Below are positions 7,632 through 18,121 of a stretch of DNA of 64,000 bases, in pieces. This DNA comes from Nocardioides sp. TRM66260-LWL (GTDB taxonomy: Bacteria > Actinomycetota > Actinomycetes > Propionibacteriales > Nocardioidaceae), in NCBI RefSeq assembly GCF_020075545.1, contig NZ_JAIQZK010000008.1, positions 62,001-126,000 of the forward strand. Reading direction: 5' to 3'. Position 1 is the stretch's first letter, and each line of letters opens with the position of its first letter. Below the pieces are notes generated by a model. It did no database searches, was not told where the DNA came from, and saw only the letters and a list, made by a program, of their open reading frames with translations. Both the position numbers and the translations under genes were made by a program.

Positions 7632-7647
7632 AGCCTGGGAGGAGCCC

Positions 7648-9138
7648 GTGCGCCGACCTAGCGTCGAGGACGTGGCACTCATGGAGACGATCGGGGCGAC
7701 GCTGCCCCACCCGCTGGTCGCGGCCCTGTCCGACGCGAACGCGCCGGCGGGTCTGCTGCCCGCCCGCGAGCAGATGGCGCTCTCGCTGGGCTGGCACATC
7801 GTCATCGCCTGCTTCGGCGTCGCCTTCCCCGCGATGATCGCCGTCGCCCACTGGCGCGGCGCCTACCGCGGCGACGACGGCGCCCTGCTCCTCGCGCGCC
7901 GCTGGTCGAAGGTGGCCGGCGTGCTGTTCGCCGTGGGCGCGGTCTCGGGCACGGTGCTCAGCTTCGAGCTCGGCATCCTCTGGCCCGGACTGATGGGCCC
8001 GTTCGGCGACGTGCTCGGCCTGCCGTTCGCCTTCGAGGGCATGTCGTTCTTCGTCGAGGCGATCTTCCTCGGCATGTACCTCTACGGCTGGGGCCGGCTG
8101 AGCCCGCGGCTGCACGTCCTGCTGCTCGCGCCGATGGCCGCCGCGGGCGTCTTCGGCACCTACTGCGTGCTGGCCGTCAACGCCTGGATGAACGACCCGC
8201 GGGGCTTCTCGATCGTCGACGGCCGGGTCACCGACGTCGACCCGTGGGCCGCGCTGACCAGCGGCCAGGCGGCGCTGCAGTTCGCCCACATGTGGGTCGC
8301 GGCGTTCATGGTCGTCGGCTTCGCCGTGGCGTCGGTCTACGCCGTGGGCCTGCTGCGCGGACGGCGCGACCGGCACCACCGGCTCGGCTTCACCATCGGC
8401 TTCGGCTTCGCGACGGCGGCCGCGCTCGTCCAGCCGCTCGTCGGGCACGTGCTCGGCCTGCGGGTGGCCGACACCCAGCCCGCGAAGCTGGCCGCCTTCG
8501 AGCTGGCCACGACCACCGAGAGCCCCTCGCCGCTGCGGATCGGCGGCGTCCTCATCGACGGCGAGGTGCGCGGCGCGATCGACATCCCGGGCCTCGGCTC
8601 GATCATCGCCCGCAACTCGCTCACCGAGCCCGTCCGCGGCCTCGACACCATCCCCGCGGCCGACCAGCCGCCGGTGAACCTCACCCACCTCGCCTTCCAG
8701 TCGATGATCGGCATCGGCACCCTGCTGGCCGCGCTCGTCGCCGGCTACTGGCTGCTGCGCTGGCGTCGCCGCGACCTGCTCGACCCCGCGCAGCGACTGC
8801 ACCGGCCGTTCCTGCGCCTCGTCGCCGCCAGCGGCGCGCTGGCCGTCGTCGCCCTGGAGGCCGGCTGGATCGCCACCGAGGTCGGCCGCCAGCCCTGGAT
8901 CGTCTACGGCGTGCTGCGCACCACCGACGCCGCCGGCGACAACCCGGGCCTGTGGTGGGTCTACGGCGCGAGCGTGCTGCTCTACGGCGGGCTGACGATC
9001 GGCGCGGTCACCGTCCTGCGCTCGATGGCGCGGCGCTGGCGGGCCGGCGAGGAGGAGCTGCCCTCGCCCTACGGCCCCGACCGCGAGTCCTCCGACGACG
9101 GACCGCGGCAGCCCGAGACCGTCGGGGCGGGACGGTGA
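7648..9138 (+). CDS. cydA: cytochrome bd oxidase subunit I
   Basis: This is the quinol-oxidising haem subunit of the bd-type terminal oxidase, about 496 residues with around nine membrane helices. His50 in SLGWHIVIACFGVAFP corresponds to the haem ligand of helix I. EGMSFFVEAIFLGMYLYGW is the conserved helix with acidic residues near the haems, and His214 in QFAHMWVAAF is the next ligand region. The Q-loop is short, as in most actinobacterial CydA. I chose the GTG at 7648 because GGAGG lies five bases upstream. A second GTG at 7672 has TAGCGT (7659-7664) seven bases before it and would give a leaderless message. cydB follows with a GTGA overlap. Confidence 0.93.
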   Translation: MRRPSVEDVALMETIGATLPHPLVAALSDANAPAGLLPAREQMALSLGWHIVIACFGVAFPAMIAVAHWRGAYRGDDGALLLARRWSKVAGVLFAVGAVSGTVLSFELGILWPGLMGPFGDVLGLPFAFEGMSFFVEAIFLGMYLYGWGRLSPRLHVLLLAPMAAAGVFGTYCVLAVNAWMNDPRGFSIVDGRVTDVDPWAALTSGQAALQFAHMWVAAFMVVGFAVASVYAVGLLRGRRDRHHRLGFTIGFGFATAAALVQPLVGHVLGLRVADTQPAKLAAFELATTTESPSPLRIGGVLIDGEVRGAIDIPGLGSIIARNSLTEPVRGLDTIPAADQPPVNLTHLAFQSMIGIGTLLAALVAGYWLLRWRRRDLLDPAQRLHRPFLRLVAASGALAVVALEAGWIATEVGRQPWIVYGVLRTTDAAGDNPGLWWVYGASVLLYGGLTIGAVTVLRSMARRWRAGEEELPSPYGPDRESSDDGPRQPETVGAGR

Positions 9139-10244
9139 GCCCCGACACCCTGGCCGTGCTGGTCGCGGCCGCCCTGTTCACGGGCGTCCTCGCCTACGGC
9201 GTGCTCGGCGGTGCCGACTTCGGCTCCGGGCTCTACGACCTGATGGCCGGCGACGCGCGACGCGGCGCGGCGCTGCGCACCCGGGTCGACCACAGCCTCG
9301 GCCCGGTCTGGGAGGCCAACCACGTCTGGCTGGTCTTCGTGCTGGTCGTGTGGTGGACCGGCTTCCCGCGCGCCTTCGCCGCGGCCATGGACACCCTGGC
9401 GATCCCGCTGGCCCTGGCGCTCCTCGGCATCGTCCTGCGGGGCTCGACGTTCGCGTTCCGCAAGCACGCCGAGGGGCTGCGCCAGGCGCGGCTGCTCGGC
9501 GCGGTCTTCGCGCTGTCGTCGGTGCTGACGCCGTTCTTCCTCGGCACCGTCGCGGGCGCGATCGCGTCCGGACGGGTGCCCCTGGACGAGCGGGGCGACC
9601 GCGTCGCTGCCTGGGTCAACCCCACGTCGCTGGTGGGCGGCGTCGTCGCGGTCGGCACCTGCGCGTTCCTGGGCGGGGTGTTCCTCACCGCCGACGCGGT
9701 CCGCTCGCAGGAGACGGCGCTGGCCGTGTGGCTGCGCCGTCGCACGCTGGCGGTCGGCGTCGTCACCGGGGCGCTGGTGTTCGCGGGCCTGCTGCCCCTG
9801 CGCGCCGACGCCCCCGTGCTGTGGGCCGGGCTCACCGGCCGCGCGCTGCCGCTGGTGGTGGTCGCGGCGCTCGCGGGCCTGGCGACCCTGGGGCTGCTGG
9901 CGAGCGGGCGGACGTCCCTGGCGCGGGTGCCGGCGGTGCTCGCCGTCGTCGCGGTGCTCTCCGGCTGGGGCGTGGGGCAGTACCCGTACCTGCTGGTCGA
10001 CCACGCGACGCTCGTCCAGGCCGCCGGCGCCCCGGCGACGCTGGCGGCACTGCTGATCGCGGTCGGCATCGCGGCCGTCGTCGTCCTGCCCGCGCTCGGG
10101 ATGCTGCTCTGGTTCGCCCAGACCGACCATCGCGACGACCACCGCCACGGCCGGCACCACGTCGACCGGCCGGAGGCCGGCGACGCGACTCAGGCCGGGA
10201 CGGCGTCCGCCTCGGCGATCGCCCGACGCACGGCCTCGGCGTAG
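9135..10244 (+). CDS. cydB: cytochrome bd oxidase subunit II
   Basis: This 369-residue CydB has the usual opening: a first helix followed by GVLGGADFGSGLYDLMAG. Next come VWEANHVWLVFVLVVWWTGFPRAF and about eight to nine membrane spans. It pairs with CydA to form the oxidase that reduces oxygen to water with high affinity. The GTG at 9135 overlaps the cydA stop. The cydDC assembly transporter does not follow. The 3' end overlaps the convergent NAD-binding gene by 55 bases, and the C-terminal tail is rich in His/Asp/Arg. Confidence 0.93.
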   Translation: MSPDTLAVLVAAALFTGVLAYGVLGGADFGSGLYDLMAGDARRGAALRTRVDHSLGPVWEANHVWLVFVLVVWWTGFPRAFAAAMDTLAIPLALALLGIVLRGSTFAFRKHAEGLRQARLLGAVFALSSVLTPFFLGTVAGAIASGRVPLDERGDRVAAWVNPTSLVGGVVAVGTCAFLGGVFLTADAVRSQETALAVWLRRRTLAVGVVTGALVFAGLLPLRADAPVLWAGLTGRALPLVVVAALAGLATLGLLASGRTSLARVPAVLAVVAVLSGWGVGQYPYLLVDHATLVQAAGAPATLAALLIAVGIAAVVVLPALGMLLWFAQTDHRDDHRHGRHHVDRPEAGDATQAGTASASAIARRTASA

Positions 10245-11086
10245 GTGAGCGGCTCGCCGGGCACCACCTCGCGGATGGCGTGGTCGCGCTGCACCACCTC
10301 GGTGCGCATCGACTCGATCAGGTTGCCGGCGGTGACGACGTCGACGCCGGTGATGAGCTTGATCCAGTACGCGGAGAGCAGCGGCGTGCCGATCGGCAGC
10401 TGCATGATCGGCAGGCGCCGCCCGCGCATCACCTGGGCGGCCTCCTGCAGCATGCCGAGGTAGGACAGCTGGTCGGCGCCGCCGATCTCGAAGACGCGAT
10501 CGAAGGCGTCGGCGTGGCCGGCGACCCCCACGAGGTACCGCACGACGTCGTCGATCGCGATCGGCTGGGTGCGGGTGGCGGCCCACTTGGGCACGACCAT
10601 GGCCGGCAGGTGGTGCACGAGCTGGCGGGTCATCTCCCAGGAGATGCCGCCGTCGCCGACGACGATCGCCGCGCGCAGCACCGTCACCGGGACGCCGGCC
10701 TGGCCGAGCAGCGTCTCGACCTCGCGCCGCGAGCGCAGGTGCGGACTGAGCTCCTCGTCCTCGGCGCCGAGACCGCCGAGGTAGACGATCTGCCGGACGC
10801 CGGCCCGGGCCGCCGCCGCGCCGAACGCGCGGGCGGCGTCGGCGTCCTTGCGCTCGAAGTCGTGGTCGTCGAGGGAGTGGACGAGGTAGAAGGCGATCTC
10901 GCAGCCGTCGAGCGCCTCGCGCAGCGAGGTGGGCTCGGCGACGTCGCCGAAGACCGGGTCGGCGGGACCGGCGTAGTCGAAGGGGCGGCGCGTCATCGCC
11001 CGCACCTCGTGACCGGCCTGCACGAGGCCGGGGACGAGGCGGCGGCCGACGAAGCCGGTGGCGCCGGTGACGAGGACAGTGCTCAC
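10190..11086 (-). CDS. NAD(P)-binding atypical short-chain dehydrogenase / epimerase-like protein
   Basis: This 298-residue protein begins with a Rossmann motif, STVLVTGATGFVGRRL. It has the atypical SDR traits of NAD(P)H-binding/NmrA-like proteins: a diagnostic AFYLVHSL, IVYLGGLGAEDE in place of a catalytic Tyr-Lys pair, then RSRREVETLLGQAGVPVTVLRAAIVVG. The C-terminal part resembles the DUF2867-type SDRs common in actinobacteria. No substrate is evident. The GTG at 11086 is chosen from a TACCGT -10 seven bases upstream (11099-11094) and the direct start at the Rossmann strand. The gene is convergent with cydB and overlaps its last codons. Confidence 0.8.
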   Translation of the reverse strand: MSTVLVTGATGFVGRRLVPGLVQAGHEVRAMTRRPFDYAGPADPVFGDVAEPTSLREALDGCEIAFYLVHSLDDHDFERKDADAARAFGAAAARAGVRQIVYLGGLGAEDEELSPHLRSRREVETLLGQAGVPVTVLRAAIVVGDGGISWEMTRQLVHHLPAMVVPKWAATRTQPIAIDDVVRYLVGVAGHADAFDRVFEIGGADQLSYLGMLQEAAQVMRGRRLPIMQLPIGTPLLSAYWIKLITGVDVVTAGNLIESMRTEVVQRDHAIREVVPGEPLTYAEAVRRAIAEADAVPA

Positions 11087-11093
11087 GCCCTCG

Positions 11094-11099
11094 ACGGTA
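11094..11099 (-). promoter_or_regulatory. -10 hexamer of a leaderless promoter (NAD-binding gene)
   Basis: TACCGT on the minus strand ends seven bases before the GTG at 11086. No Shine-Dalgarno sequence is present. Confidence 0.4.
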
Positions 11100-11184
11100 G
11101 GCGACCCGGTCCAGGACTGTCGCCCTCGCAGGGGGGAGACCCCCGTCGGGGTGTGGTCGTCGCGGCCCGGTCGGCGGGACGGCG

Positions 11185-11946
11185 TCAGTCGCGACCGCGC
11201 GACCGCGCGGCGATCCGCTCGCGGCGGCTCTCGTCCATCGCCGCCTCGTAGGCGGCCACGAGGCTGGCGATCGAGAGCGGCTTGAGCCGCTCGACCATCT
11301 CGCGGATCGTCTCCGGCGAGGCGCCGGCGTCGCGGTAGGCCGGCCACACCATGGTGCGGAAGACGTCGTTGAGCTCCTTGGCCAGCTGGCGGCCGTGGGC
11401 GGTGTAGACGTCGGCCGCGGCGACCGCCGCCTCGGTCGGGAAGCCGAGGTCGATGAGGCCGACGCCGACGGCCAGCTGGGTGGTGGAGACCTGGTAGCGG
11501 CCGCGCTTGTTGCGGATGGCGACCCCGAGAGCGGCGAGGGTGGCCAGCTCGTCGTCGGTGAGCTCGCGTCCGGCGCGGCGGCCCAGCTCGGTGCGGCTCA
11601 TCTCCACCGTGGTCTCGCCCTGCCACGGCGAGAGCATCGTGCGGTGCAGCGCGAGGTCCTCCGCGCTGGCGTCGGCGGGGATGGCGGCCAGGTAGCCCTC
11701 GATCGCCGAGAGCGTGAAGCCGTGACGCTGGAGGTCCTTGACCAGCTCGAGCCGGGCCACGTGGTCGGCGGTGTAGTAGCCGCTGCGACCGCGGCGGATC
11801 GGCGGGGGCACGAGGCCCTTGCTGGTGTAGAAGCGCACGTTGCGCACGCTCAGGCCGACCCGCGCGGTGAGCTCCTCGAGGGTCAGGAGCGCAGGCTCCG
11901 CGCGGACGTCGGGCGACGTCTCAGCGGACGGCTCAGGCTTGACCAT
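11185..11946 (-). CDS. MerR-family transcriptional regulator of fadAB
   Basis: This 253-residue regulator has a MerR winged helix at about residues 17-85: [63 protein letters not shown] longer effector-side region of about 165 residues follows, with no cysteine cluster, so metal sensing is unlikely. It diverges from fadA across about 54 bases. The perfect TGACAC-N5-GTGTCA repeat covers the start codon region (11946-11962). Control of the adjacent beta-oxidation genes, possibly by an acyl-CoA, is an inference. The ATG at 11946 gives the proper N-terminus; upstream codons in the same frame fall inside the operator. Confidence 0.85.
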   Translation of the reverse strand: MVKPEPSAETSPDVRAEPALLTLEELTARVGLSVRNVRFYTSKGLVPPPIRRGRSGYYTADHVARLELVKDLQRHGFTLSAIEGYLAAIPADASAEDLALHRTMLSPWQGETTVEMSRTELGRRAGRELTDDELATLAALGVAIRNKRGRYQVSTTQLAVGVGLIDLGFPTEAAVAAADVYTAHGRQLAKELNDVFRTMVWPAYRDAGASPETIREMVERLKPLSIASLVAAYEAAMDESRRERIAARSRGRD

Positions 11947-11962
11947 GACACCAATAGTGTCA
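11946..11962. promoter_or_regulatory. operator TGACAC-N5-GTGTCA between merR-type gene and fadA
   Basis: A perfect 6-5-6 inverted repeat at the divergent promoter touches the MerR start codon and lies about 40 bases before fadA. It is the probable MerR binding site. A related repeat lies at 3608-3624. Confidence 0.6.
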
Positions 11963-12000
11963 CAATCAAGGCACACACCCCGCACTTCTCAAGGACGGTC

Positions 12001-13212
<1,212 letters not shown>

Positions 13213-13262
13213 GCCCCGCCCCCGCCACCCCCACGATCCTCGAGCACGAGAACAGGACCCAG

Positions 13263-15470
13263 ATGAGCACCACGACCGAGCAGACGGCCGTCCGCTACGA
13301 GAAGGACGCCGACGGCATCGTCACCCTCACCCTCGACGACCCGAACCAGTCGGCGAACACCATGAACGAGCTGTACATCTCCTCGATGAAGGCGGTCGTC
13401 GACCGTCTCCACGAGGAGCTCGCCGAGGACGAGAAGAGCGTCACCGGCGTCGTCGTCGCCTCCGCCAAGAAGACCTTCTTCGCCGGCGGCGACCTCAAGG
13501 GCATGGTCAAGGCCACCAAGGACGACGCCGCGGACGTCTTCGCCATGGCCGAGAACGTCAAGGCCGCCCTGCGCCGCCTCGAGACCTTCCCGCGGCCGGT
13601 CGTCGCCGCGATCAACGGCGCCGCCCTCGGCGGCGGCTTCGAGATCTGCCTGGCCACCCAGCACCGCATCGCCGTCGACGACCCGAAGGTCGAGATCGGC
13701 CTGCCGGAGTCGCAGCTGGGCCTGCTGCCGGGCGGCGGCGGCGTCACCCGCATCGTCCGCCTCCTCGGCCTGCAGACCGGTCTCATGGAGGTGCTGCTCA
13801 CCGGCACCCGCTTCAAGCCGGGCGCGGCCAAGGAGAAGGGCCTGGTCGACGAGCTGGTCGCCACCCGCGAGGAGCTGGTCCCCGCGGCCAAGGCGTGGAT
13901 CAAGGCCAACCCCGACGCCGCCCACAACCCGTGGGACGTCAAGGGCTACAAGATGCCCGGCGGCTCGCCGAAGAGCCCGGCGCTCGCCGGCTTCCTCCCG
14001 GCCTTCCCGGCGCTGCTGCGCAAGCAGACCAAGGGCGCGCTCTACCCGGCCGCCCGGGCGATCCTCTCGGCCGCGGTCGAGGGCGCCAACCGCGACTTCG
14101 ACACCGCCTCGCGGATCGAGTCGCGCTACCTGACGAACCTGATCGTCAACCAGGGCTCGAAGAACATGATCCAGGCGTTCTTCTTCGACCTCCAGGCGAT
14201 CAGCTCCGGCTCGCTGCGTCCGCAGGGCATCGAGCCCTACCGCGCGCAGAAGGTCGGCGTCCTCGGCGCCGGCATGATGGGCGCGGGCATCGCGTACTCG
14301 TGCGCCCGCGCCGGCATGCAGGTCGTGCTCAAGGACGTCTCCGACGAGGCGGCCGCCCGCGGCAAGGACTACTCGGCGAAGATCAACGCCAAGGCCGTCA
14401 GCCGCGGCAAGCTCACCGAGGAGAAGTCCCAGGAGCTGCTCGACCGCATCACCGCGACCTCCGACCCCGCCGCCCTCGCCGGCTGCGACCTGGTCATCGA
14501 GGCCGTCTTCGAGGACCCCTCGCTGAAGCAGAAGGTGTTCGCCGAGATCGCGCCGCACGTCAACCCCGACGCGCTGCTGTGCTCGAACACCTCCACCCTG
14601 CCGATCACCGAGCTGGCCACCGGCGTCGACCGTCCGGCCGACTTCATCGGCCTGCACTTCTTCTCGCCGGTCGACAAGATGCCGCTGGTCGAGATCATCC
14701 GCGGCAAGGAGACCTCGGACGTCGCCCTGGCCAAGGCCTACGACGTGGTGCAGCAGATCAAGAAGACCCCGATCGTGGTCAACGACAGCCGCGGCTTCTA
14801 CACCTCGCGGGTCATCGGCACGATGGTCAACGAGGGCCTCGCCATGGCGGCCGAGGGCGTCCAGCCCTACTCGATCGAGCGCGCGGCCACCCAGGCCGGC
14901 TACCCGGTCGGCCCGCTGCAGCTCACCGACGAGCTCAACATGGAGCTCATGGCCAAGATCGCCAAGGCCAGCCGGGACGCCGCCGAGCGCGACGGCACGC
15001 CGTTCGACGAGCACCCGGGCATCAAGGTCGTCGAGAAGATGATCGAGATCGGTCGCCCCTCGCGGCTCAAGGGCGCGGGCTTCTTCGACTACGACGAGGC
15101 CGGCAAGCGCGGCTCGGTCTGGAGCGGCCTGGCGGAGGTCTTCCCGATCGCCGACGAGCAGGTGCCGTTCCAGGACGTCAAGGACCGCATGCTCTTCGCC
15201 GAGGCGCTCGAGACCGCGAAGTGCTTCGAGGAGGACGTCATCACCTCGGCGGCCGCCGCGAACATCGGCTCGATCATGGGCATCGGCTTCCCGCCGAACA
15301 CCGGCGGCGCGGCCCAGTTCATGACCGGCTACGTCGGCGCCGACGGCAGCATCGGCCTCCAGGCGTTCGTCGCCCGGGCCGACGAGCTGGCCGAGGCGTA
15401 CGGCGAGCGGTTCCGTCCCACCCCGTGGCTGCGCGACCTCGCCGCCTCGGGCGGGTCGTTCCCGGCCTGA
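13263..15470 (+). CDS. fadB: 3-hydroxyacyl-CoA dehydrogenase / enoyl-CoA hydratase, FadB-type multifunctional enzyme
   Basis: This 735-residue fusion has an N-terminal crotonase domain (about 1-300) with oxyanion-hole segments [10 protein letters not shown] and [13 protein letters not shown] and the catalytic region [15 protein letters not shown]. The NAD-binding 3-hydroxyacyl-CoA dehydrogenase domain follows from about 325 ([22 protein letters not shown]), with [16 protein letters not shown] and [11 protein letters not shown], and then the C-terminal 3HCDH domain. It catalyses hydration and oxidation steps of fatty acid beta-oxidation and works with FadA just upstream. The ATG at 13263 follows the fadA stop by 50 bases. 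A strong stem-loop ends the operon. Confidence 0.93.
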   Translation: MSTTTEQTAVRYEKDADGIVTLTLDDPNQSANTMNELYISSMKAVVDRLHEELAEDEKSVTGVVVASAKKTFFAGGDLKGMVKATKDDAADVFAMAENVKAALRRLETFPRPVVAAINGAALGGGFEICLATQHRIAVDDPKVEIGLPESQLGLLPGGGGVTRIVRLLGLQTGLMEVLLTGTRFKPGAAKEKGLVDELVATREELVPAAKAWIKANPDAAHNPWDVKGYKMPGGSPKSPALAGFLPAFPALLRKQTKGALYPAARAILSAAVEGANRDFDTASRIESRYLTNLIVNQGSKNMIQAFFFDLQAISSGSLRPQGIEPYRAQKVGVLGAGMMGAGIAYSCARAGMQVVLKDVSDEAAARGKDYSAKINAKAVSRGKLTEEKSQELLDRITATSDPAALAGCDLVIEAVFEDPSLKQKVFAEIAPHVNPDALLCSNTSTLPITELATGVDRPADFIGLHFFSPVDKMPLVEIIRGKETSDVALAKAYDVVQQIKKTPIVVNDSRGFYTSRVIGTMVNEGLAMAAEGVQPYSIERAATQAGYPVGPLQLTDELNMELMAKIAKASRDAAERDGTPFDEHPGIKVVEKMIEIGRPSRLKGAGFFDYDEAGKRGSVWSGLAEVFPIADEQVPFQDVKDRMLFAEALETAKCFEEDVITSAAAANIGSIMGIGFPPNTGGAAQFMTGYVGADGSIGLQAFVARADELAEAYGERFRPTPWLRDLAASGGSFPA

Positions 15471-15485
15471 CCGTCCCCGCACCGA

Positions 15486-15532
15486 GCCCCGGGCCGGCGT
15501 CCACCCCTCGCGGGCGGGCGCCGGCCCGGGGC
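15486..15532 (+). terminator. hairpin terminator of the fadAB operon
   Basis: A perfect 14-bp stem (arms GCCCCGGGCCGGCG and CGCCGGCCCGGGGC) with a 19-base loop, starting 16 bases after the fadB stop. Confidence 0.65.
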
Positions 15533-15562
15533 CGTTCCACCAGCCACCAGGAGGCGGATCCC

Positions 15563-16180
15563 ATGGGCCTGTGGTCGACCCACGTCGTGCCGCGCGTCGT
15601 CGACGTCGCGCTGGGCCGTCCGGAGATCCGGGCGCTGCGCGCCGAGGTGTGCGCCGGGCTCTCCGGACGCGTGCTCGAGCTGGGCGCCGGCAGCGGCCCC
15701 AACCTCCCGCTGCTGCCCACGGACGTCGCGGCGCTCGACGTCGTCGAGCCCTCCGACGTCGCCTGGGCCCGGTCGGCGGCCCGACGGGCCGAGGCATCGG
15801 TGCCGGTGACGCGCATCGGTCTCGACGGACAGCGGATCGCCGCGCCCGACGCCTCGTACGACGCGGTGCTGTGCACCTTCGCGCTCTGCACCATCCCCGA
15901 CCCCGCGGCCGCCCTCGGCGAGGCGGTGCGGCTGCTGCGCCCGGGCGGTCGGCTGCACCTGCTCGAGCACGGCGCCCATCCCGACTCGCGGATCGCCCGC
16001 TGGCAGGCCCGACTCGACCCGTGGCAGCAGCGGCTGGTCGACGGCTGCCACCTGACCCGCGAGCCCTTCGACCTCGTCCGCGCCGCCGGTCTGCGGGTGG
16101 TCGAGGAGCACGCGCGCGATCTCGGCCCGGGTCCGGGACGCGTCGTCGGCCACCTCCGCTGGGGGCTGGCGGCCCGCTGA
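15563..16180 (+). CDS. class I SAM-dependent methyltransferase
   Basis: This 205-residue methyltransferase of the Methyltransf_11/UbiE-like type binds S-adenosylmethionine through motif [17 protein letters not shown]. It has the acidic end of strand 2 in ALDVVEPSD, motif [18 protein letters not shown] and motif [15 protein letters not shown]. The substrate is not predictable from sequence. AGGAGG lies about eight bases before the ATG at 15563. It stands between the fadAB terminator and a leaderless small gene, so it is probably monocistronic. Confidence 0.85.
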   Translation: MGLWSTHVVPRVVDVALGRPEIRALRAEVCAGLSGRVLELGAGSGPNLPLLPTDVAALDVVEPSDVAWARSAARRAEASVPVTRIGLDGQRIAAPDASYDAVLCTFALCTIPDPAAALGEAVRLLRPGGRLHLLEHGAHPDSRIARWQARLDPWQQRLVDGCHLTREPFDLVRAAGLRVVEEHARDLGPGPGRVVGHLRWGLAAR

Positions 16181-16213
16181 CCAAGACGCGCGCCGCGGGT
16201 TGGCGCGGCTTCC

Positions 16214-16219
16214 TAGGCT
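16214..16219 (+). promoter_or_regulatory. -10 hexamer of a leaderless promoter
   Basis: TAGGCT ends seven bases before the ATG at 16227, with no Shine-Dalgarno sequence. Confidence 0.45.
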
Positions 16220-16226
16220 CGCGGGC

Positions 16227-16661
16227 ATGCGCATCACCCACATCGCCTTCGCCCAGCGGGTCGGCGTCGACGACGAGGGCATGCTCGACCTCAAGGGCGT
16301 CTTCGCCGGCGGCATCAGCGCGCCGCCGGAGGACCCCGGGCCCCACTGGGGCCAGCCGATCGTCCTCGGCTACGACGACGCCGCGCCCGACGTCGTCGAG
16401 ACCCTGCGGCTGGTCTTCCACCGGCCCGACGGCGTCCTGCAGTACCGCGACCTCGAGGTGCGCACCCTGCCGACCGACGGTCCGCGCGCGTTCGTCACCC
16501 TGGCCCTGCTCTGGGAGACGATCGCCGCCAAGCCGGGTCGCTGGCGCATCGACGCCCTCGTCCTCGGCGACGGCTCGCCGGCGGCGACGGTGAGCATCGA
16601 CGTCGTCCACGACGCGGAGGCCGCCGGCGGCGTCGGCTCCCCGGAGTCCGCGGCCGGCTGA
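16227..16661 (+). CDS. hypothetical protein, beta-rich, possible DUF6941-like
   Basis: I do not recognise this 144-residue protein with certainty. It opens [31 protein letters not shown], then alternates predicted strands ending near [19 protein letters not shown]. That general pattern resembles small actinobacterial proteins of the DUF6941 kind, a tentative comparison only. It has no signal peptide, membrane segment or catalytic motif. The start is supported by the TAGGCT hexamer seven bases upstream and by the protein starting directly in a strand. The last 20 residues are Gly/Ala-rich and probably disordered. No neighbour gives a functional clue. Confidence 0.65.
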   Translation: MRITHIAFAQRVGVDDEGMLDLKGVFAGGISAPPEDPGPHWGQPIVLGYDDAAPDVVETLRLVFHRPDGVLQYRDLEVRTLPTDGPRAFVTLALLWETIAAKPGRWRIDALVLGDGSPAATVSIDVVHDAEAAGGVGSPESAAG

Positions 16662-16768
16662 GCGGGACCTCACCCGGCCGGGTGCCGGATTGAGCCCGGG
16701 CGTGGGTGGGCATGAGGAGCGGGCTGCCCGCCACGACAGCCGTCCCACCACCCGAGGGAGTCCCACCC

Positions 16769-16939
16769 GTGACCGTCTCGCTCTCCGTCGCCGCCCCGTC
16801 CGTCCCCCCGCGGGACGCTCGCGTCAGGTGCTCCGGAAGCGCGCATCACGACTGGACGCTCGCCGGCGTGGACTACGAGGAGCTCGTCGCCGTGAGCGAG
16901 TACCGGTGCCGCGGATGCGGCCTGGTCGAGTTCCGATGA
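16769..16939 (+). CDS. small protein with a CxxC zinc-ribbon-like tail
   Basis: This is a 56-residue ORF with a GTG start preceded by GAGGGAG about eight bases upstream. The second half reads [16 protein letters not shown], then [13 protein letters not shown]. One Cys near the middle plus a C-terminal CxxC suggest a half zinc ribbon or a metal/iron-binding knuckle. The stop is 40 bases before the LuxR-type regulator on the same strand, so the two may be co-transcribed. I cannot name a family. The short length keeps confidence moderate. Confidence 0.5.
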   Translation: MTVSLSVAAPSVPPRDARVRCSGSAHHDWTLAGVDYEELVAVSEYRCRGCGLVEFR

Positions 16940-16979
16940 CCGGCACCCACCCCGTCGCCACCGGACAGGAGCACCACCT

Positions 16980-17696
16980 GTGAGCACCACCCCGAGCACC
17001 CCGAGCACCCCGCGCCGCACCACCGCGCGCGGTCACCTCTCCCTCGTCGGCGCCGAGCGTCCCGTGCGCGTCGCGCTGCTCGACACCTACGAGCTCGCCG
17101 CCGCCGGCACCCGCGTGGTGCTGCGCCCCTTCGCCGCGCGGGTCACCGTCGTCGAGCTCGACGCCGCGATGGCCGACCCCCGCAGCGTCGACGTCGTGCT
17201 CTACGAGCCCGTGCGGCAGAGCCCGGCCGGCCAGGAGATGCTGCGCCGCCTCGTCGGCCTCGGCGGCGCCCGGGCCGTCGTCTACTCCTGGCGCGACCGC
17301 GCGGAGGGCGCGTCGTACGGCGCGTTCGCCGGCCACCTCTCCAAGGCGTTGCCCGCCGACGGCCTGGTGCGGGCGATCGAGGCCGTGCACCGCGGCGAGG
17401 GCGACGACGCCGCGCTGCCGATGCGCGCGCCCGTCGACCGCGGTCCGCTCCGCGCCATCCGCGCCTGCGGCCCCGACCTCGACCTCACCGCGCGCGAGGC
17501 CGAGATCCTCTCCCTCGTCACCCAGGGCCTGACCAACTCCGAGATCAGCGGCCGGCTGTACCTCTCGATCAACTCGGTCAAGACCTACATCCGCACGGCG
17601 TACCGCAAGATCGGCGTCACGCGTCGCTCGCAGGCCGTGGCCTGGGGCATGTCGCACGGCCTCGCGCCGCTGGCGTCCGACGTCGTCAACCTCTGA
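16980..17696 (+). CDS. LuxR-family regulator with atypical (Glu) receiver domain
   Basis: This 238-residue protein has an N-terminal receiver-like domain (about 28-140) and a C-terminal LuxR HTH (about 168-228: LTAREAEILSLVTQGLTNSEI, then LSINSVKTYIRTAYRKIG). In the receiver, the strand that normally ends in the phosphorylated Asp reads DVVLYEP, placing Glu76 at that position. Ser103 and Lys122 (HLSKAL) of the phosphorylation switch are kept. It therefore probably works without phosphorylation, or locked in an active-like state (inference). No histidine kinase gene lies nearby. The GTG start has CAGGAG upstream, and a hairpin terminator follows. Confidence 0.83.
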   Translation: MSTTPSTPSTPRRTTARGHLSLVGAERPVRVALLDTYELAAAGTRVVLRPFAARVTVVELDAAMADPRSVDVVLYEPVRQSPAGQEMLRRLVGLGGARAVVYSWRDRAEGASYGAFAGHLSKALPADGLVRAIEAVHRGEGDDAALPMRAPVDRGPLRAIRACGPDLDLTAREAEILSLVTQGLTNSEISGRLYLSINSVKTYIRTAYRKIGVTRRSQAVAWGMSHGLAPLASDVVNL

Positions 17697-17712
17697 GTCG
17701 TCCCGCGCCGCG

Positions 17713-17737
17713 CGCCCCGTCCGCATCGGACGGGGCG
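17713..17737 (+). terminator. hairpin terminator after the LuxR-type gene
   Basis: An 11-bp stem (arms CGCCCCGTCCG and CGGACGGGGCG) on a 3-base loop, 16 bases after the stop. Confidence 0.65.
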
Positions 17738-18121
17738 TGCGGCGGCCCGCCTCCCCAGGTGTGCCGCCGCACGGGGGACCACGCGTTCCCCGTCGACCCG
17801 GCGCCGTCGGCGTCGGGCCCGCCCGCTCGAGCATCCGTCGCGCGCCGGCGGATCGAGCAGGCTGCCGGGACCGGGCGTCGTGTGCGCGAGGCCGACGAGG
17901 ACCGGTGCCGAGGCTGATCGGACGAGGGCTCGGGCCGGGAGGTTCGCCGGAGGGGGACACCGCTCGTCGCACGACAGGTTCGCTGTCGTGCTCCCTCAAC
18001 GACCGACGCGGGCGGAGGCGACGGTCGGAGGGCTGATCGGTCCCGCCGTGCGGCACTGGTCTGGACCGGACCGGCGGACCGCGGCGGTCGCCGTCCCCGG
18101 CCTCTGGGATGATGGGCTCCC
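17738..18121. other. gene-free stretch with one isolated hairpin
   Basis: No reading frame here has a credible start or protein-like composition. The only structure I see is a perfect 9-bp inverted repeat (GCACGACAG, then GTTCG, then CTGTCGTGC) at 17969-17991, about 130 bases before the next gene. It could be an operator or the end of an unannotated small transcript. Confidence 0.4.

Noticed and set aside
4459..8802. 1,447-codon minus-strand open frame
   Set aside because: Antisense to well-recognised genes (racemase, monooxygenase, CPBP protein, cydA); Arg/Glu/Gly-rich composition is typical of antisense frames in high-GC DNA.
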